Positions 43,858 through 53,747 of a stretch of 64,000 nucleotides of DNA are shown piece by piece. The notes beneath the pieces were generated by a model. The model searched no databases, was not told the origin of the DNA, and saw only the letters and a program-made list of their open reading frames with translations. The DNA is from Ariolimax columbianus (taxonomy: Eukaryota > Mollusca > Gastropoda > Stylommatophora > Arionidae): NCBI GenBank assembly GCA_036924085.1, contig JAVGWX010000002.1, forward strand, positions 47,960,916 to 48,024,915. The letters are read 5' to 3'. Each line of letters opens with the position of its first letter. The stretch's first letter is position 1. A program made the translations under genes and the position numbers.

Positions 43858-45124
43858 GAACCCGCCAACCCGTCGATATCATCTGCAAAATGAAGGTTGG
43901 TAACGTTCGGCCCCCTATCTTGACAGTACCAACGTGACCTCACATCAACTGATGTGCGAAACCAGTCCCCTCGCCTCCTATTCACAAGAACTGCGCTAGA
44001 CGCCTTGTCATACAGGTGTTGAAGGACCGTTATAATATTTCTGTTGATTTTATACATCCTCATGGTTGCCCAAAGCGCTTTATGCTATACCCTATCAAAC
44101 GCCTTCTTAAAATCAACAAACACGTGATACAGTTTTTGCTGCTGTTCTATATATTTCTCGCTTAGCAGCCTTAAATTAAATATATGTTCTGTAGTGCTTC
44201 TTCCCTGTCTGAACCCTGCGTGCTCCTCGGCAATAATGTTCTCTGCTTGGGGTTTCAATCGGTCGAGGATTAATCTAAGCATGACCTTGCTAGGGTGCCT
44301 GATGAGACTTATTGTTCTGTAATTTTGGTACAGCGTTAGGTTTCCAGACTTATGTAACGGTATAACCATTGATTTCGTCCATAAGTCCGGCCAGTTTCCT
44401 GTCGCCCATATTTTGTTACAGATGTGTGTCAGGCCTTCCACCACTACCTCTCCACCTGCTTGTATGAGCTCTGCTGGTATATTGTCCACGCCGGCCGCCT
44501 TCCCTCTTCTCAATGTCTTTACCGCTGCAGTTACCTCTTCCTTCCTTATCAGTTGGTTATGTTCTATCTTTGTTGGTGTTGGGGGGATTGTTTTCTCAGG
44601 TTCGTTTCGCCCTTCATAGTTATATAGCTCGGAACAGTACTCTGTCCATCGTGTCAGTACATCATTTTCCTCAATAAGGCTCTTGCCGTTTTTATCCTGG
44701 ATCATAAAGTTCCTGCCTTGTCTTGGTGTTACCAGTTCTTCGACAACCTTGTATGCCCCTTTAGCATCATTTCTGTTTAGTCTCTCTTCGATGCTTGTAC
44801 ATTGCTCACATATCTACGCTTCTTTCGCCTCTCTCATCTTTTGCTGTATGGCTTTCTTGACCTCTTTCTATCTGCCTACCTCCTCCGGTGGGTGATTATG
44901 GTTTTTCAGTGATCTTCTTTTATCACAAAGGTCTAGAATTTCTTTGGTCACCCATGGCTTCTTTTTTGTTTGGTGGCATCCCAGGATCTCTGTTGCAGTA
45001 TCTATGAGAGCTGCGTTAAGAGACTCTGTAACTGTATCTGTATCCAGTCCCTCTCTGAGAGCCAACAGTGACGCAAATCTCCCTCCCACCAATGCTTGGA
45101 ACACTTCGGTGATTTTTGGGTCCA

Positions 45125-45631
45125 TTAGACTACGAAGATTGTGAAATAGAGGCATTCTATGATCAACTTCAAAGTCTGATACACAAAACGCCAAAAAAAG
45201 GCATATTGGTAGTCCAGGGTCATTGGAATGCAAAAATTGGAGAAGATGCAGTCAACAACTGGAGGGGAACATGTGGCCCATACGGAAATAAAGAAACCAA
45301 TGACCGGGGCCTCAGACTCCTAGAATTTGCACGATGCAATCAGCTGTTGGTGGCAAATACGTTTGGGTTAAACAAGCCGTCGAGACGCTGGACATGGCAT
45401 AACCCAAGCAAGGAAGTGCACAGCCAGATTGACTATATTCTGGTCCAGAGGAAGTTCCGATCGAGCATCAACACCGACAAAACGAGAAGTTTCCTCGGAG
45501 CGGATATAGAAAGCGACCACGATCTGGTTATGATGACCATGCGTCTGCGATTGAAGGGAGTCGCAAAGAAGGATGTGACCAGGCTAAAGTTTGATCTGGA
45601 CAAACTAATGGACCCAAAAATCACCGAAGTG
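45125..45631 (+). pseudogene. Inverted endonuclease portion of the RTE
   Basis: Open frame with the C-terminal half of an APE endonuclease: GILVVQGHWNAKIGEDA, TFGLNKPSRRWTWHNP, SQIDYILVQ and ADIESDHDLVMMTM, then LMDPKITEVL at the breakpoint. The conserved GDWNAK catalytic motif reads GHWNAK here, losing the Asp. It belongs to the same insertion as the minus-strand part to the left. Confidence 0.88.
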
Positions 45632-45641
45632 TTATCAATAT
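45632..45641. repeat. Target duplication of the inverted RTE (right)
   Basis: TTATCAATAT, the exact partner of 40675-40684. Confidence 0.85.
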
Positions 45642-45659
45642 AACTTTAAAAAAATATTC

Positions 45660-46260
45660 AAATTAAAAAAAAAAGAACATAAACCTTAAATCGAAGCTGA
45701 CTTTCATGTATACAATGGTCATCTCGGTATACCTCTACACGTGTGAGACTTGGACTCTGTGACGGTCATTGGAAATGAGATGCTAGAGAAGTATTCTTGA
45801 CATTTCATATCTGGATCAGCTCTATGGCCGTGTTGACAGCCTCAGGATGACCGCTGCTTTTTTTCGAAAAAATGCAGGTTGACGTCTGACAGCGTACGAA
45901 GAAGAAAAAGAAGAAGAAGAAGATATATGGATCGCGTTACCAACTAAAGTGTTCTTGAAATTGTTAGGAAGGAGTTATTCCAGTATAAAAACCTACTGAC
46001 TATAGTTAAAAAACGAAAATTGACATTGTAGGGACAAATATCACGATCGGTGGAGCTGACCAAAACCGCCCTGCAAGGCACTGTGCCTGGGAAGCGTGGG
46101 AGAGGCAGACCAAAAAAGAGATGGGAGGACAATATAAATGAGTGGACGGGAAGGTCTATAGCTGAAACTAATACCCTAGCGAAAAGTCGAGACGTATGGT
46201 GTGAACTGGTTCGCAAACTGCAACAAGGGTGCCTCAACGACATTCAAGGTTACGGGACTG
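45660..46260 (+). pseudogene. RTE LINE 3' fragment split by a LINE-N end
   Basis: KLTFMYTMVISVYLYTCETW (about 45690-45755) and, after a short insertion, GKRGRGRPKKRWEDNINEW (about 46090-46150) belong to the late reverse transcriptase and C-terminus of an RTE. The piece 45818-45922 is the last 105 bp of LINE-N inserted between them. Confidence 0.8.
45818..45922 (+). mobile_element. LINE-N 3' end, minimal insertion
   Basis: Only the last 105 bp of LINE-N: CTCTATGGCCGTGTTGACAG to the GAA tail. It is flanked by ATATCTGGATC (45807-45817) and ATATATGGATC (45923-45933), an 11-bp duplication with one change. It is a severely 5'-truncated insertion. Confidence 0.9.
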
Positions 46261-47326
46261 ATATGAAGAAATATTCAAATTTCGGTTTTCTACTAATTTT
46301 GCTAGTTCAAATTGTTTATATATTAGAAAGGAGTGCCCCTTTGTAGATAGGTTAAGTATGTCTCGATAACAAATGTTTACTTATAATTTTGTATAAGGAT
46401 GCCTTTTCAATTTATGAAACAGAATCTAATTTGAAGTTAGTTTTAACATTTAGTTCCTTACGCGTATATAACACAATTAATTTTGAAATCAATCGAGATA
46501 ACCACAAACGAACGTACTTTCGCATGTTGAAGAATTATGTGTAAATTGTAACGTTATTTATTTCAGCTATAGATGAACCAATTTCGCCTACAACTAATCT
46601 GCTTTTACCATAAAACACACTCAACCCGTCAAACCGAACGATTTTGATCACAAGGATAGAATTGAAAAGCAGCGATACTACTTTTACTCATGGGCCAAGT
46701 TAGAAACTAAAATAATCGGATACTGCACTTTTGGAATATAAACTAGTGCGTGATATGTCCTCCTATGACTCTGTGAAGTTCAAGGTTCAGTAAAGCGTCT
46801 GCCCGCTCTGCGGCACCAGTCCTAGGGGTCAGAGCTGACTGGTCTCTATGTTTCGTGTATCGAGAGCTAAAATACGTGTGATCAATTTGTTTGGATGACA
46901 AATTAAAACCTTGCGCATAGTGCAATGCGTTTGTCCACGTAATTGGGGTGTAGATCCATAGTTCATTCGTTCTTCCTAAAGTGAGGTGGAGTCCCCAACT
47001 AAACTTCTACGCTAAAATGTGGAAGAGAGATATAACACTTTCATCAATTTATTCATCATGTATTTAGTTGTCTCCATTTCTAAGTTGTAAAATAGATTCT
47101 TGATTCTTGATTCTAGGAACCAACATCATCAGACAGGGGACATTCCCATTAGTGCTCCGTTCTCCGTCCAAGCAGCCAGCCAAGCGTATATATACTCAGA
47201 GTCCCAGTCAGGTGTTGATTTCGTGTACTTCGGATCTTTCCAGATAGGACACACATTCTCCCCTTTCCCCTAGTCACTCCCAAATCCATTATCAACTGCA
47301 CATATGCATTTTCTTACCTTAACTTA
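46261..47326. other. Unassigned; one open minus-strand frame
   Basis: AT-rich at first, with more CpGs from 46740. On the minus strand about 85 codons are open from near 46999 (after GCGTAG) to the stop at 46743, with NELWIYTPITWTNALHYAQ and an ERADALLNLELHRVIGG end. It could be a host exon or an old element. I recognise no family. Confidence 0.2.
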
Positions 47327-47764
47327 ACTTCATTATACTGGGTTAGAAAGCTCTATAGAATCTGTATACAAAAAGTTTATTTCCCTCCACTGATACCAAA
47401 CATACTGTGAGCATCCAATCTATTTTTAAATGCATTAACTGACTCTGCTTCCACTACATCCTGCGGCAATGCATTCCAAGAATTCCCCACTCTCAGACTA
47501 AAAAAATACTTCTCAATATCTAATCTAGACCTGTCTTTAAACAATTTGTAGCTATGCTTTCTTGTTCTTGTAGCCGGTCGTACTTTGAAAAACTTGGTAT
47601 AGGTTAATTTATCCTTTCCGTTTATTGATTTATACACTTGTATTAAGTCACCTCGAATTCTTCTTTGTCCGAGACATTGAAGACCAGTCTTTTTTAGTCA
47701 TCCCCATAACTGTAATTCTGAAACCCCGCGATCAATTTTGTAGCTCGTCTTTGTACCCTTTACA

Positions 47765-49461
47765 ACTGAGCTTAATGACTTAAGAGCAGCACTCTGCAAA
47801 CTGTGCCAGCAGTCCGCACCAAAAAGGGTAGTGGTACAGTGGGTCTCATCACACTGCAACATCCAAGGCAACGAGGAGGCAGACAGACTGGCAAAAGAAG
47901 GCGCTAGACTACCACAAACAGATACTAGTATGACGTACGAAGAGTCAAAACGGCTTATCAAAGCCAGATACATGACCAAATGGGAAACCGAAGATACTGG
48001 TTACACCAAAAACGATGCCTATTACCAGTTGAACAGAAGAGAGCAGGTCGTTGTCTTCAGACTTCGCACTGGCCACAACAGACTCCGCAAGCGACTCTAC
48101 CCTGAGACCACTCTCTCCTCCGCTCTTCAGCGGGTTCTTCTTATCTCCCGCCAAGACTCCCTCACTCCCACCCGCCGTCCTCCCTCTGACCGTGTGAAAC
48201 TCGTCCTCACCTATCACCCTCACAGCGTCTCTGTCCGGGATATCCTATTCCGCCATCTCCCTATCCTTCACTCTGATCCTGCCACTCGCAAAGTTTTTCC
48301 CGATCCTCCCCTTGTCGCCTACAAGCGTGACAGGAACCTGAGGGACTTGCTGGTCAGTAGTCGCCTACACACCAGCCCTCATAGCCTCCCAGGCACCAGG
48401 CCGTGCAAAAATTCACGTGGCTGTGTTACCTGCCCTCATGTCATCCTTTCTCGCTCCATCAGCTTTCCTAAGGCTGAATTCTTCATCAAAGAGGGGTTCA
48501 CATGCAAATCTCGTAACCTCATCTATTCCATCATCTGCCGCCAGTGTGGTATGACTTACATTGGGGAAACTGGTATGGAACTACGGGAGCGTTTCCGCCA
48601 ACACCTCAACGACATCCGCAACAGCACTGGTTCCCCAATTGCCAGCCACTTCAATGGTCCTGAGCACCGGGGTATGGCTGACGTCAGTGTCACTGGTCTA
48701 GTTTCGTGCTTCTCTGACGATCGTCATCGATTCGCCCTTGAGAACAGACTTATCTCGAGTATGGGCTGTCTCCAACCACATGGTATAAATATCTTCCATA
48801 CTTTTTCTTAAACCCTCACACTGGCCCCCATCTATTTGTCTTCCTTCTCTTCCCCCCCCCCCCGCCTCCTTCCATCAGTTCTCTTCCCCCCTCTCTTATA
48901 TCAATATCACGCCCTCCCGGCTTATATTGCCTTCTCATTGTTCTCCTATCTGGACCACTATTTGGCCACGCTTGGCTTATCAGGCATATTCCGCCACTTT
49001 TTGTTTGACCGCTCCTATTTCAGTTTCTATCCAGTACTTGGCACGACCCGGTCGCTTAGACAGAAAGCGTCTCCTACCTGAAACAGATGAGTTGACCATT
49101 TTTTCTTATATGTTGATTTGTTAGTTCAGTGTTGTTGTCCCTGATGAAGGCCTTTTGGTCGTAACGTAGGTTTTGTTTGTGTTCTCGTCTCGGTGCGGTA
49201 TCTGACCATACCCATTTTTAAATTTTGATTAAGCTCAACCTTAATCAACTTTTACTAGTTTTTTTTCATGTTTTTTTCCCAACATCTGCTGCAGAACTGC
49301 CCGACATACGAGGATCAGAGAGAGCAGATGTGGCCATCACCAGTGGAACTGCAAGACAAGCTCTATGGCAGTGTCGACAACCTCAGGATGACCGCCGCTT
49401 TTTTCGAAAAAATAATGGTTACTGTCGGACTGCGTACGAAGAAGAAGAAGAAGAAGAAGAA
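47765..49461 (+). pseudogene. LINE-N copy inserted in the CR1-like LINE
   Basis: 5'-truncated. It starts in the RNase H domain at TELNDLRAALCKLCQQ, continues to RTGHNRLR at about 48084, is interrupted by the Penelope-like insert, resumes at HLLQNCPTYEDQREQMW (49283) and ends with an eight-unit GAA tail. GTACCCTTTACA flanks it perfectly at 47753-47764 and 49462-49473. Confidence 0.93.
48085..49280 (+). mobile_element. Penelope-like element, 5'-truncated, with GIY-YIG domain
   Basis: The frame through 48811 encodes the C-terminal part of a Penelope-like protein: a linker with VKLVLTYHPHSVSVRDI, RNLRDLLVSS and a Cys motif (GTRPCKNSRGCVTCPHV), then the GIY-YIG endonuclease (IYSIICRQCGMTYIGETG; catalytic Arg in ELRERFRQHLNDIR; ENRLIS). 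The reverse transcriptase is missing. A 3' UTR follows with CTGATGAAGGCCTTTTGGTC near 49140. It replaced about 77 bp of LINE-N. The open frame is fused in phase with the LINE-N RNase H upstream, giving a fortuitous 326-codon chimera at 47831-48811. Confidence 0.92.
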
Positions 49462-50107
49462 GTACCCTTTACAGTATGTTTATATCCACTCTATTATATG
49501 GACTCCACACCTGAACACAGTACTCCAATTTAGATCTCACTAATGATTTATATAACTTTAGCCTTTTTTACTGTCCTGTATGATCTATTTTAATCCTAGG
49601 TGTCTTTCCTTTTTAATTGTCCTAATATTGTTCTCCCCAATCCTGTAATTAAATTCATTATCGGATCTTCCAAAGTGGATGACTACATTTTTCTACATTA
49701 AACTCCATCTGCCAGTTCTCAGACCATTTTTGAATCGTATCTAAATCCCATCTCAATAGATCCACCTTTTCCCGAGAAGAGACCCTGCTGCATAATTTTG
49801 TGTCATCCCTGAACTTTGCAGCCATGGATCTGATATCAATGTCCAAATCATTGATATATATATTATAACAAAATTGGTCCCAATTCCGATCCCTGGGGCA
49901 CACCACTTATTACATCACATCAGCTAGAGTACTCCCTATTTATGCCCACTCTGTCTTCTGCCCGTCAACCAATGTTCTATCCATTTGGCAACTTAATCAC
50001 ATATCCCATGTGATTTCAACTTCCGAAACAATCGTTGATGAGGTACTCTATCAAAGGTCTTTGCAAAATCCCGATAGATAACACCCACCTTCTCTCCACG
50101 ATCTAAC

Positions 50108-51535
50108 ATTTTGGTAACCTCCTCCATGAATTCTAATAGAATAGTTAAACACCATCTTCCTTTAGTAACCTCCTCCATGAATTCTAATAGAATGGTTAAA
50201 CACCATCTTCCTTTAGTAACCTCCTCCATGAATTCTAATAGAATGGTTAAACACCATCTTCCTTTAGTAACCTCCTCCATGAATTCTAATAGAATGGTTA
50301 AACACCATCTTCCTTTGGTAACCTCCTCCATGAATTCTAATAGAATGGTTAAACACCATCTTCCTTTAGTAACCTCCTCCATGAATTCTAATAGAATGGT
50401 TAAACACCATCTTCGTTTAGTAACCTCCTCCATGAATTCTAATAGAATGGTTAAACACCATCTTCCTTTGGTAACCTCCTCCATGAATTCTAATAGAATG
50501 GTTAAACACCATCTTCGTTTAGTAACCTCCTCCATGAATTCTAATAGAATGGTTAAACACCATTTTCCTTTAGTAACCTCCTCCATGAATTCTAATAGAA
50601 TGGTTAAACACAATCTTCCTTTAGTAACCTCCTCCATGAATTCTAATAGAATGGTTAAACACCATCTTCCTTTAGTAACCTCCTCCGTGAATTCTAATAG
50701 AATGGTTAAACACCATCTTCCTTTAGTAACCTCCTCCATGAATTCTTATAGAATGGTTAAACACCATCTTCCTTTAGTAACCTTCTCCTTGAATTCTAAT
50801 AGAATGGTTAAACACCATCTTCCTTTAGTAACCTCCTCCATGAATTCTAATAGAATGGTTAAACACCATCTTCCTTTAGTAACCTCCTCCATGAATTCTA
50901 ATAGAATGGTTAAACACCATCTTCCTTTAGTAACCTCCTCCATGAATTCTAATAGAATGGTTAAACACCATCTTCGTTTAGTAACCTCCTCCATGAATTC
51001 TAATAGAATGGTTAAACACCATCTTCCTTTGGTAACCTCCTCCATGAATTCTAATAGAATGGTTAAACACCATCTTCGTTTAGTAACCTCCTCCATGAAT
51101 TCTAATAGAATGGTTAAACACCATTTTCCTTTAGTAACCTCCTCCATGAATTCTAATAGAATGGTTAAACACAATCTTCCTTTAGTAACCTCCTCCATGA
51201 ATTCTAATAGAATGGTTAAACACCATCTTCCTTTAGTAACCTCCTCCGTGAATTCTAATAGAATGGTTAAACACCATCTTCCTTTAGTAACCTCCTCCAT
51301 GAATTCTTATAGAATGGTTAAACACCATCTTCCTTTAGTAACCTTCTCCATGAATTCTAATAGAATGGTTAAACACCATCTTCCTTTAGTAACCTTCTCC
51401 ATGAATTCTAATAGAATGGTTAAACACCATCTTCCTTTAGTAACCTCCTCCATGAATTCTAATAGAATGGTTAAACACCATCTTCCTTTAGTAACCTCCT
51501 CCATGAATTCTAAAAAATGGTTAAACACACTCTTC
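50108..51535 (-). repeat. 51-bp minisatellite, about 28 units, derived from reverse transcriptase codons
   Basis: Tandem 51-bp units, each 17 codons on the minus strand (GRWCLTILLEFMEEVTK), inside the CR1-like reverse transcriptase ORF. The single-copy ancestral segment is visible in the related element at 61950-61990 (RRRCA, LLEF, EQITK). The array is flanked by NSQHGFNKGR on its right and MLDRGEKVGVIY on its left, so it arose within the gene. Unit variants repeat with a second period of 561 bp (11 units). The plus strand is also open for 477 codons, purely because the unit is a multiple of three without stops. Confidence 0.95.
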
Positions 51536-51591
51536 CTTTATTAAACCCATGCTGACTATTTTTGATTAAATTAAACTTGTCCAAGTGCAGT

Positions 51592-51867
51592 CAAAGGCAA
51601 AGGCTGCCGTCCATAGTAGACGATGATGGCATATTTATTTTTCTAGCACTATGTTAAGTAATTATTAACTGGAATACTTTTTATCCTCACTCTTTCGTCT
51701 CGTGCCGCCCGACCCCAGTGGCAAGTCAAGGACAATACGACTAGGGGGAAACTACGAGATGCAGGGGACTCCGCATCAAGCACCCGTGAAAAAGACGGGG
51801 GAATCCAGAGTCGAACTCACACAACCCGATGACGAGGCCGACGGCTTAACCACTTCGCCACGGAATC
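51592..51867 (-). mobile_element. SINE-C, tRNA-headed, with 11-bp target duplication
   Basis: The right end reads, on the minus strand, GGATTCCGTGGCGAAGTGGT, with an A-box-like TGGCGAAGTGG and a B-box-like GAGTTCGACTC about 40 nt later: a tRNA-derived RNA polymerase III promoter. A body of about 200 bp follows, ending in CTTTGCCTTTGA. CCAAGTGCAGT occurs at 51581-51591 and 51868-51878. It interrupts the CR1-like reverse transcriptase. The head is not a tRNA gene: the stems do not close well and a body follows. Confidence 0.85.
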
Positions 51868-51930
51868 CCAAGTGCAGTACTGTTGTCCTTAATAATGGAC
51901 TCTACAATTTTGCAGAGTATGCTCGTCAGC

Positions 51931-52460
51931 AAATAGAAAAATAGCGACAGACGTCACTATGGTGACCTCTTTCTGCACATGCAGCGACCATCACCTCTTC
52001 CGCGCATTCTTTCACTTCAACACACACATTGACAAGCTGCAGAGGCAGAAATCACGCAAAGGACCAGAATCAATCCTCAACCGTGCGATGACTGCCTCCC
52101 TATCTGTTTATAGTAAACTTACAGAACCTATCATCACAGACACCGACTACACCAGGCAGATCTCAAAAATCAGATTCGTCTCAAGAGCCTCTAGACTTCC
52201 AGCACACAACCACAACGTATTTCGAATATCACCCACTTCACGAGCATTGCTGGAGGAGAAGCGCAATATGACTCGGTCCTCGGCCAACAACACAACTGTC
52301 AATACCCTTAGCAAACTTTGTCGCCAAAAGGTAAAAAAGAATAACGAAGAATTCATCCGTAAACGTCTCCTCGCAGCGTCGGAGAATCAGGGAAAAAATA
52401 AAACCAATAGCAGCATGCTCCATCCACTGCCTCTGGAAAGGAAGACCTTTCCCTGAACGA
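51931..52460 (+). pseudogene. RTE-type LINE fragment, end of endonuclease and linker
   Basis: CSDHHLFRAFFHFN is the last endonuclease motif (SDHxL) and is followed by a linker with KLQRQKSRKGPESILNRAM, RISPTSRALLEEKR and SKLCRQKVKKNNEEFIRKRL. This matches the endonuclease-to-reverse-transcriptase linker of RTE-type LINEs. The frame is open for about 165 codons. No reverse transcriptase follows directly. Confidence 0.72.
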
Positions 52461-52735
52461 ATATGCAGTATCTCTAATATCGAAAACAGAAAATTGCAAA
52501 CAAAGCAACAGAAAAAACACATCGTTTCAAATTACATCAACCAAAAACTTTCACCACCAGCCTGGACACCGCCTATACGGATGGCTCAGTCAAAGATGCC
52601 GTTGGAAACGGAGAGGAGGCATCACTATAAAACTGAAAAGCAAAGAATACTCAGCAGCATTTGCCACTGGAAGACGCTGTAGCAACTTCAGTGCCGAAGC
52701 AAGTGCCTTGAGACAAGCAGCTGGAACCCTTATAG

Positions 52736-53132
52736 GGGATCAAGACGCTGAGCAGCGCATGAGCTGCAGTGGTCAGCGACCCATAGCTGACTGCTAGCGT
52801 CAGGGCCAGCGAACCAGAGCTGTATATACCCTTCTACACCTCCACGCGGTGATCCTGGATAACAGGCTGTAGCAGGGCAGACTGGCGATGGAGAATGGAT
52901 CGAAGAGGGAATGCTAACCCGGTACTAAAAAAATGCTTGCTGAAGTCGGATGTATTGGACCGAAAGGTGCAAATATCGCAGTCGAGCTGTAAACTACGAA
53001 ACAACGCATTCCGTTTTCTGGACTACATTCTGCTACTTAAGCCCTTTCAGGGATTGGTAGCGGGAGATTGAGAACGAAGAAGAAGAAGAGGAGGAAGAAG
53101 AAGAAGAAGAAGAAGAAGAAGAAGAAGAAGAA
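52736..53132 (+). mobile_element. SINE-A, full-length copy with 12-bp duplication
   Basis: Best copy of SINE-A. Head GGGATCAAGACGCTGAGCAG, middle GCGAACCAGAGCTG and GATCCTGGATAACAGGC, core TGCTGAAGTCGGATGTATTG at 52938-52957, 3' body GTAGCGGGAGATTGAGAACG and a GAA tail (53068-53132). GAACCCTTATAG flanks it perfectly at 52724-52735 and 53133-53144. It sits in the RNase H ORF of a LINE. No clear tRNA boxes are visible. Confidence 0.93.
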
Positions 53133-53491
53133 GAACCCTTATAGACCACAAGGAGCAGCCAGAAAAGCAAGTGGTCATTTTCACAGACGCCCTCGCAGTG
53201 TTAATGGTGCTCAAGAATCAGGACAAAAATGAACTCGGTGCTCTGGCAGACTCGCTCGAACGCCTGTCACAGTGCTTCAAAAAAGCATAGCTCAATAGAT
53301 ACCAGCCCACTGCGACTTTCCTGGCAACGAGGAGGCGGACAGACTGGTCAGAGAGGGAGGAATGCTGCAGCAGAGTGATACAGAAATCACATACAATGAG
53401 ACTAATGCATTCATCAGGGCAACGTACAGTGCAAAATGGAAAGAACACCACCCTGGCCACATAGAAAACGATGCCTACCACCAACTCTCCA

Positions 53492-53747
53492 GGCAGGGGA
53501 CGGCGTGGCCTAGTGGTTAAGTGGCACGGCTCACAAACCGAAGGTGCTGGGTTCAATCCCCATCACAGCCCCGGCCGTTACCCTGGGGAAGTAAACCCTT
53601 AAAAAATGCAGGAGGAAGCAGACCCTTACATAAAATGCATGCTGAAGTCGGATGCACTGGGTCGACAGTCGCAAAATAAAAACCACAGTGCAACGCACAC
53701 CACCTTGGGGATTAGAAAAATAAGGCGAACGCCAAAAAAAAATAATC
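53492..53747 (+). mobile_element. SINE-B, tRNA-headed, shares the core with SINE-A
   Basis: Head GGGGACGGCGTGGCCTAGTG with A-box-like TGGCCTAGTGG and B-box-like GGTTCAATCCC (about 53550). The core TGCTGAAGTCGGATGCACTG lies at 53640-53659 and is followed by CACAGTGCAACGCACACC. It ends in an A-rich tail AAAAAAAAATAA. TCTCCAGG and TCTCTAGG at its ends may be the duplicated target. It interrupts the same LINE as the SINE-A. Confidence 0.9.

Larger units (their letters stand above)
40685..45631 (-). mobile_element. RTE LINE with twin-priming 5' inversion, later split by LINE-N
   Basis: The main part is on the minus strand: linker (about 45126-44870), reverse transcriptase (44705-44085: GKAAGVDNIPAELIQAGG, HAGFRQGRSTTEHIF, FVDFKKAFDRV; ADDIDGLAG near 43895), then, after the LINE-N insert, LDYGMEINAGKT (about 41400) and the C-terminus to 40690 (TWYGHISRSNGLANTIL). 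The 5' part, the endonuclease end, lies inverted on the plus strand at 45125-45631. LMDPKITEV occurs at both breakpoints, as expected from twin priming. A 10-bp duplication encloses everything. Stops and the insertion make it non-functional. Confidence 0.9.
47327..51930 (-). mobile_element. CR1-like LINE carrying nested insertions and a minisatellite
   Basis: Right to left: LTSILCKIVESIIKDN (about 51930-51880), an inserted SINE-C, NSQHGFNKGRVCLT (about 51565-51530), the 51-bp array, then VIYRDFAKTFDRVPHQRLF (about 50080-50020), KFRDDTKLCS (about 49820-49790, the catalytic FADD replaced), an inserted LINE-N, KHSYKLFKDRSRLDIEKYF and NSWNALPQDVV (about 47560-47440), with the 3' end AAGTTAAG near 47327. 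This is the CR1/Rex1-type reverse transcriptase order. Inactive. Confidence 0.88.

Noticed and set aside
50108..51535. CRISPR array
   Set aside because: There are no unique spacers; whole 51-bp units repeat back to back, and the DNA is animal.
50111..51544. A 477-codon plus-strand ORF of repeated MVKHHLPLVTSSMNSNR units as a repetitive protein gene
   Set aside because: It is the antisense of the 51-bp array. The unit length is a multiple of three without stops, and the minus strand reads as reverse transcriptase sequence continuous with its flanks.
53501..53575. Genuine tRNA gene on the plus strand
   Set aside because: A- and B-box-like motifs are present, but a 180-bp body, A-rich tail, duplicated target and a second copy at 62650-62908 show that it is a SINE.
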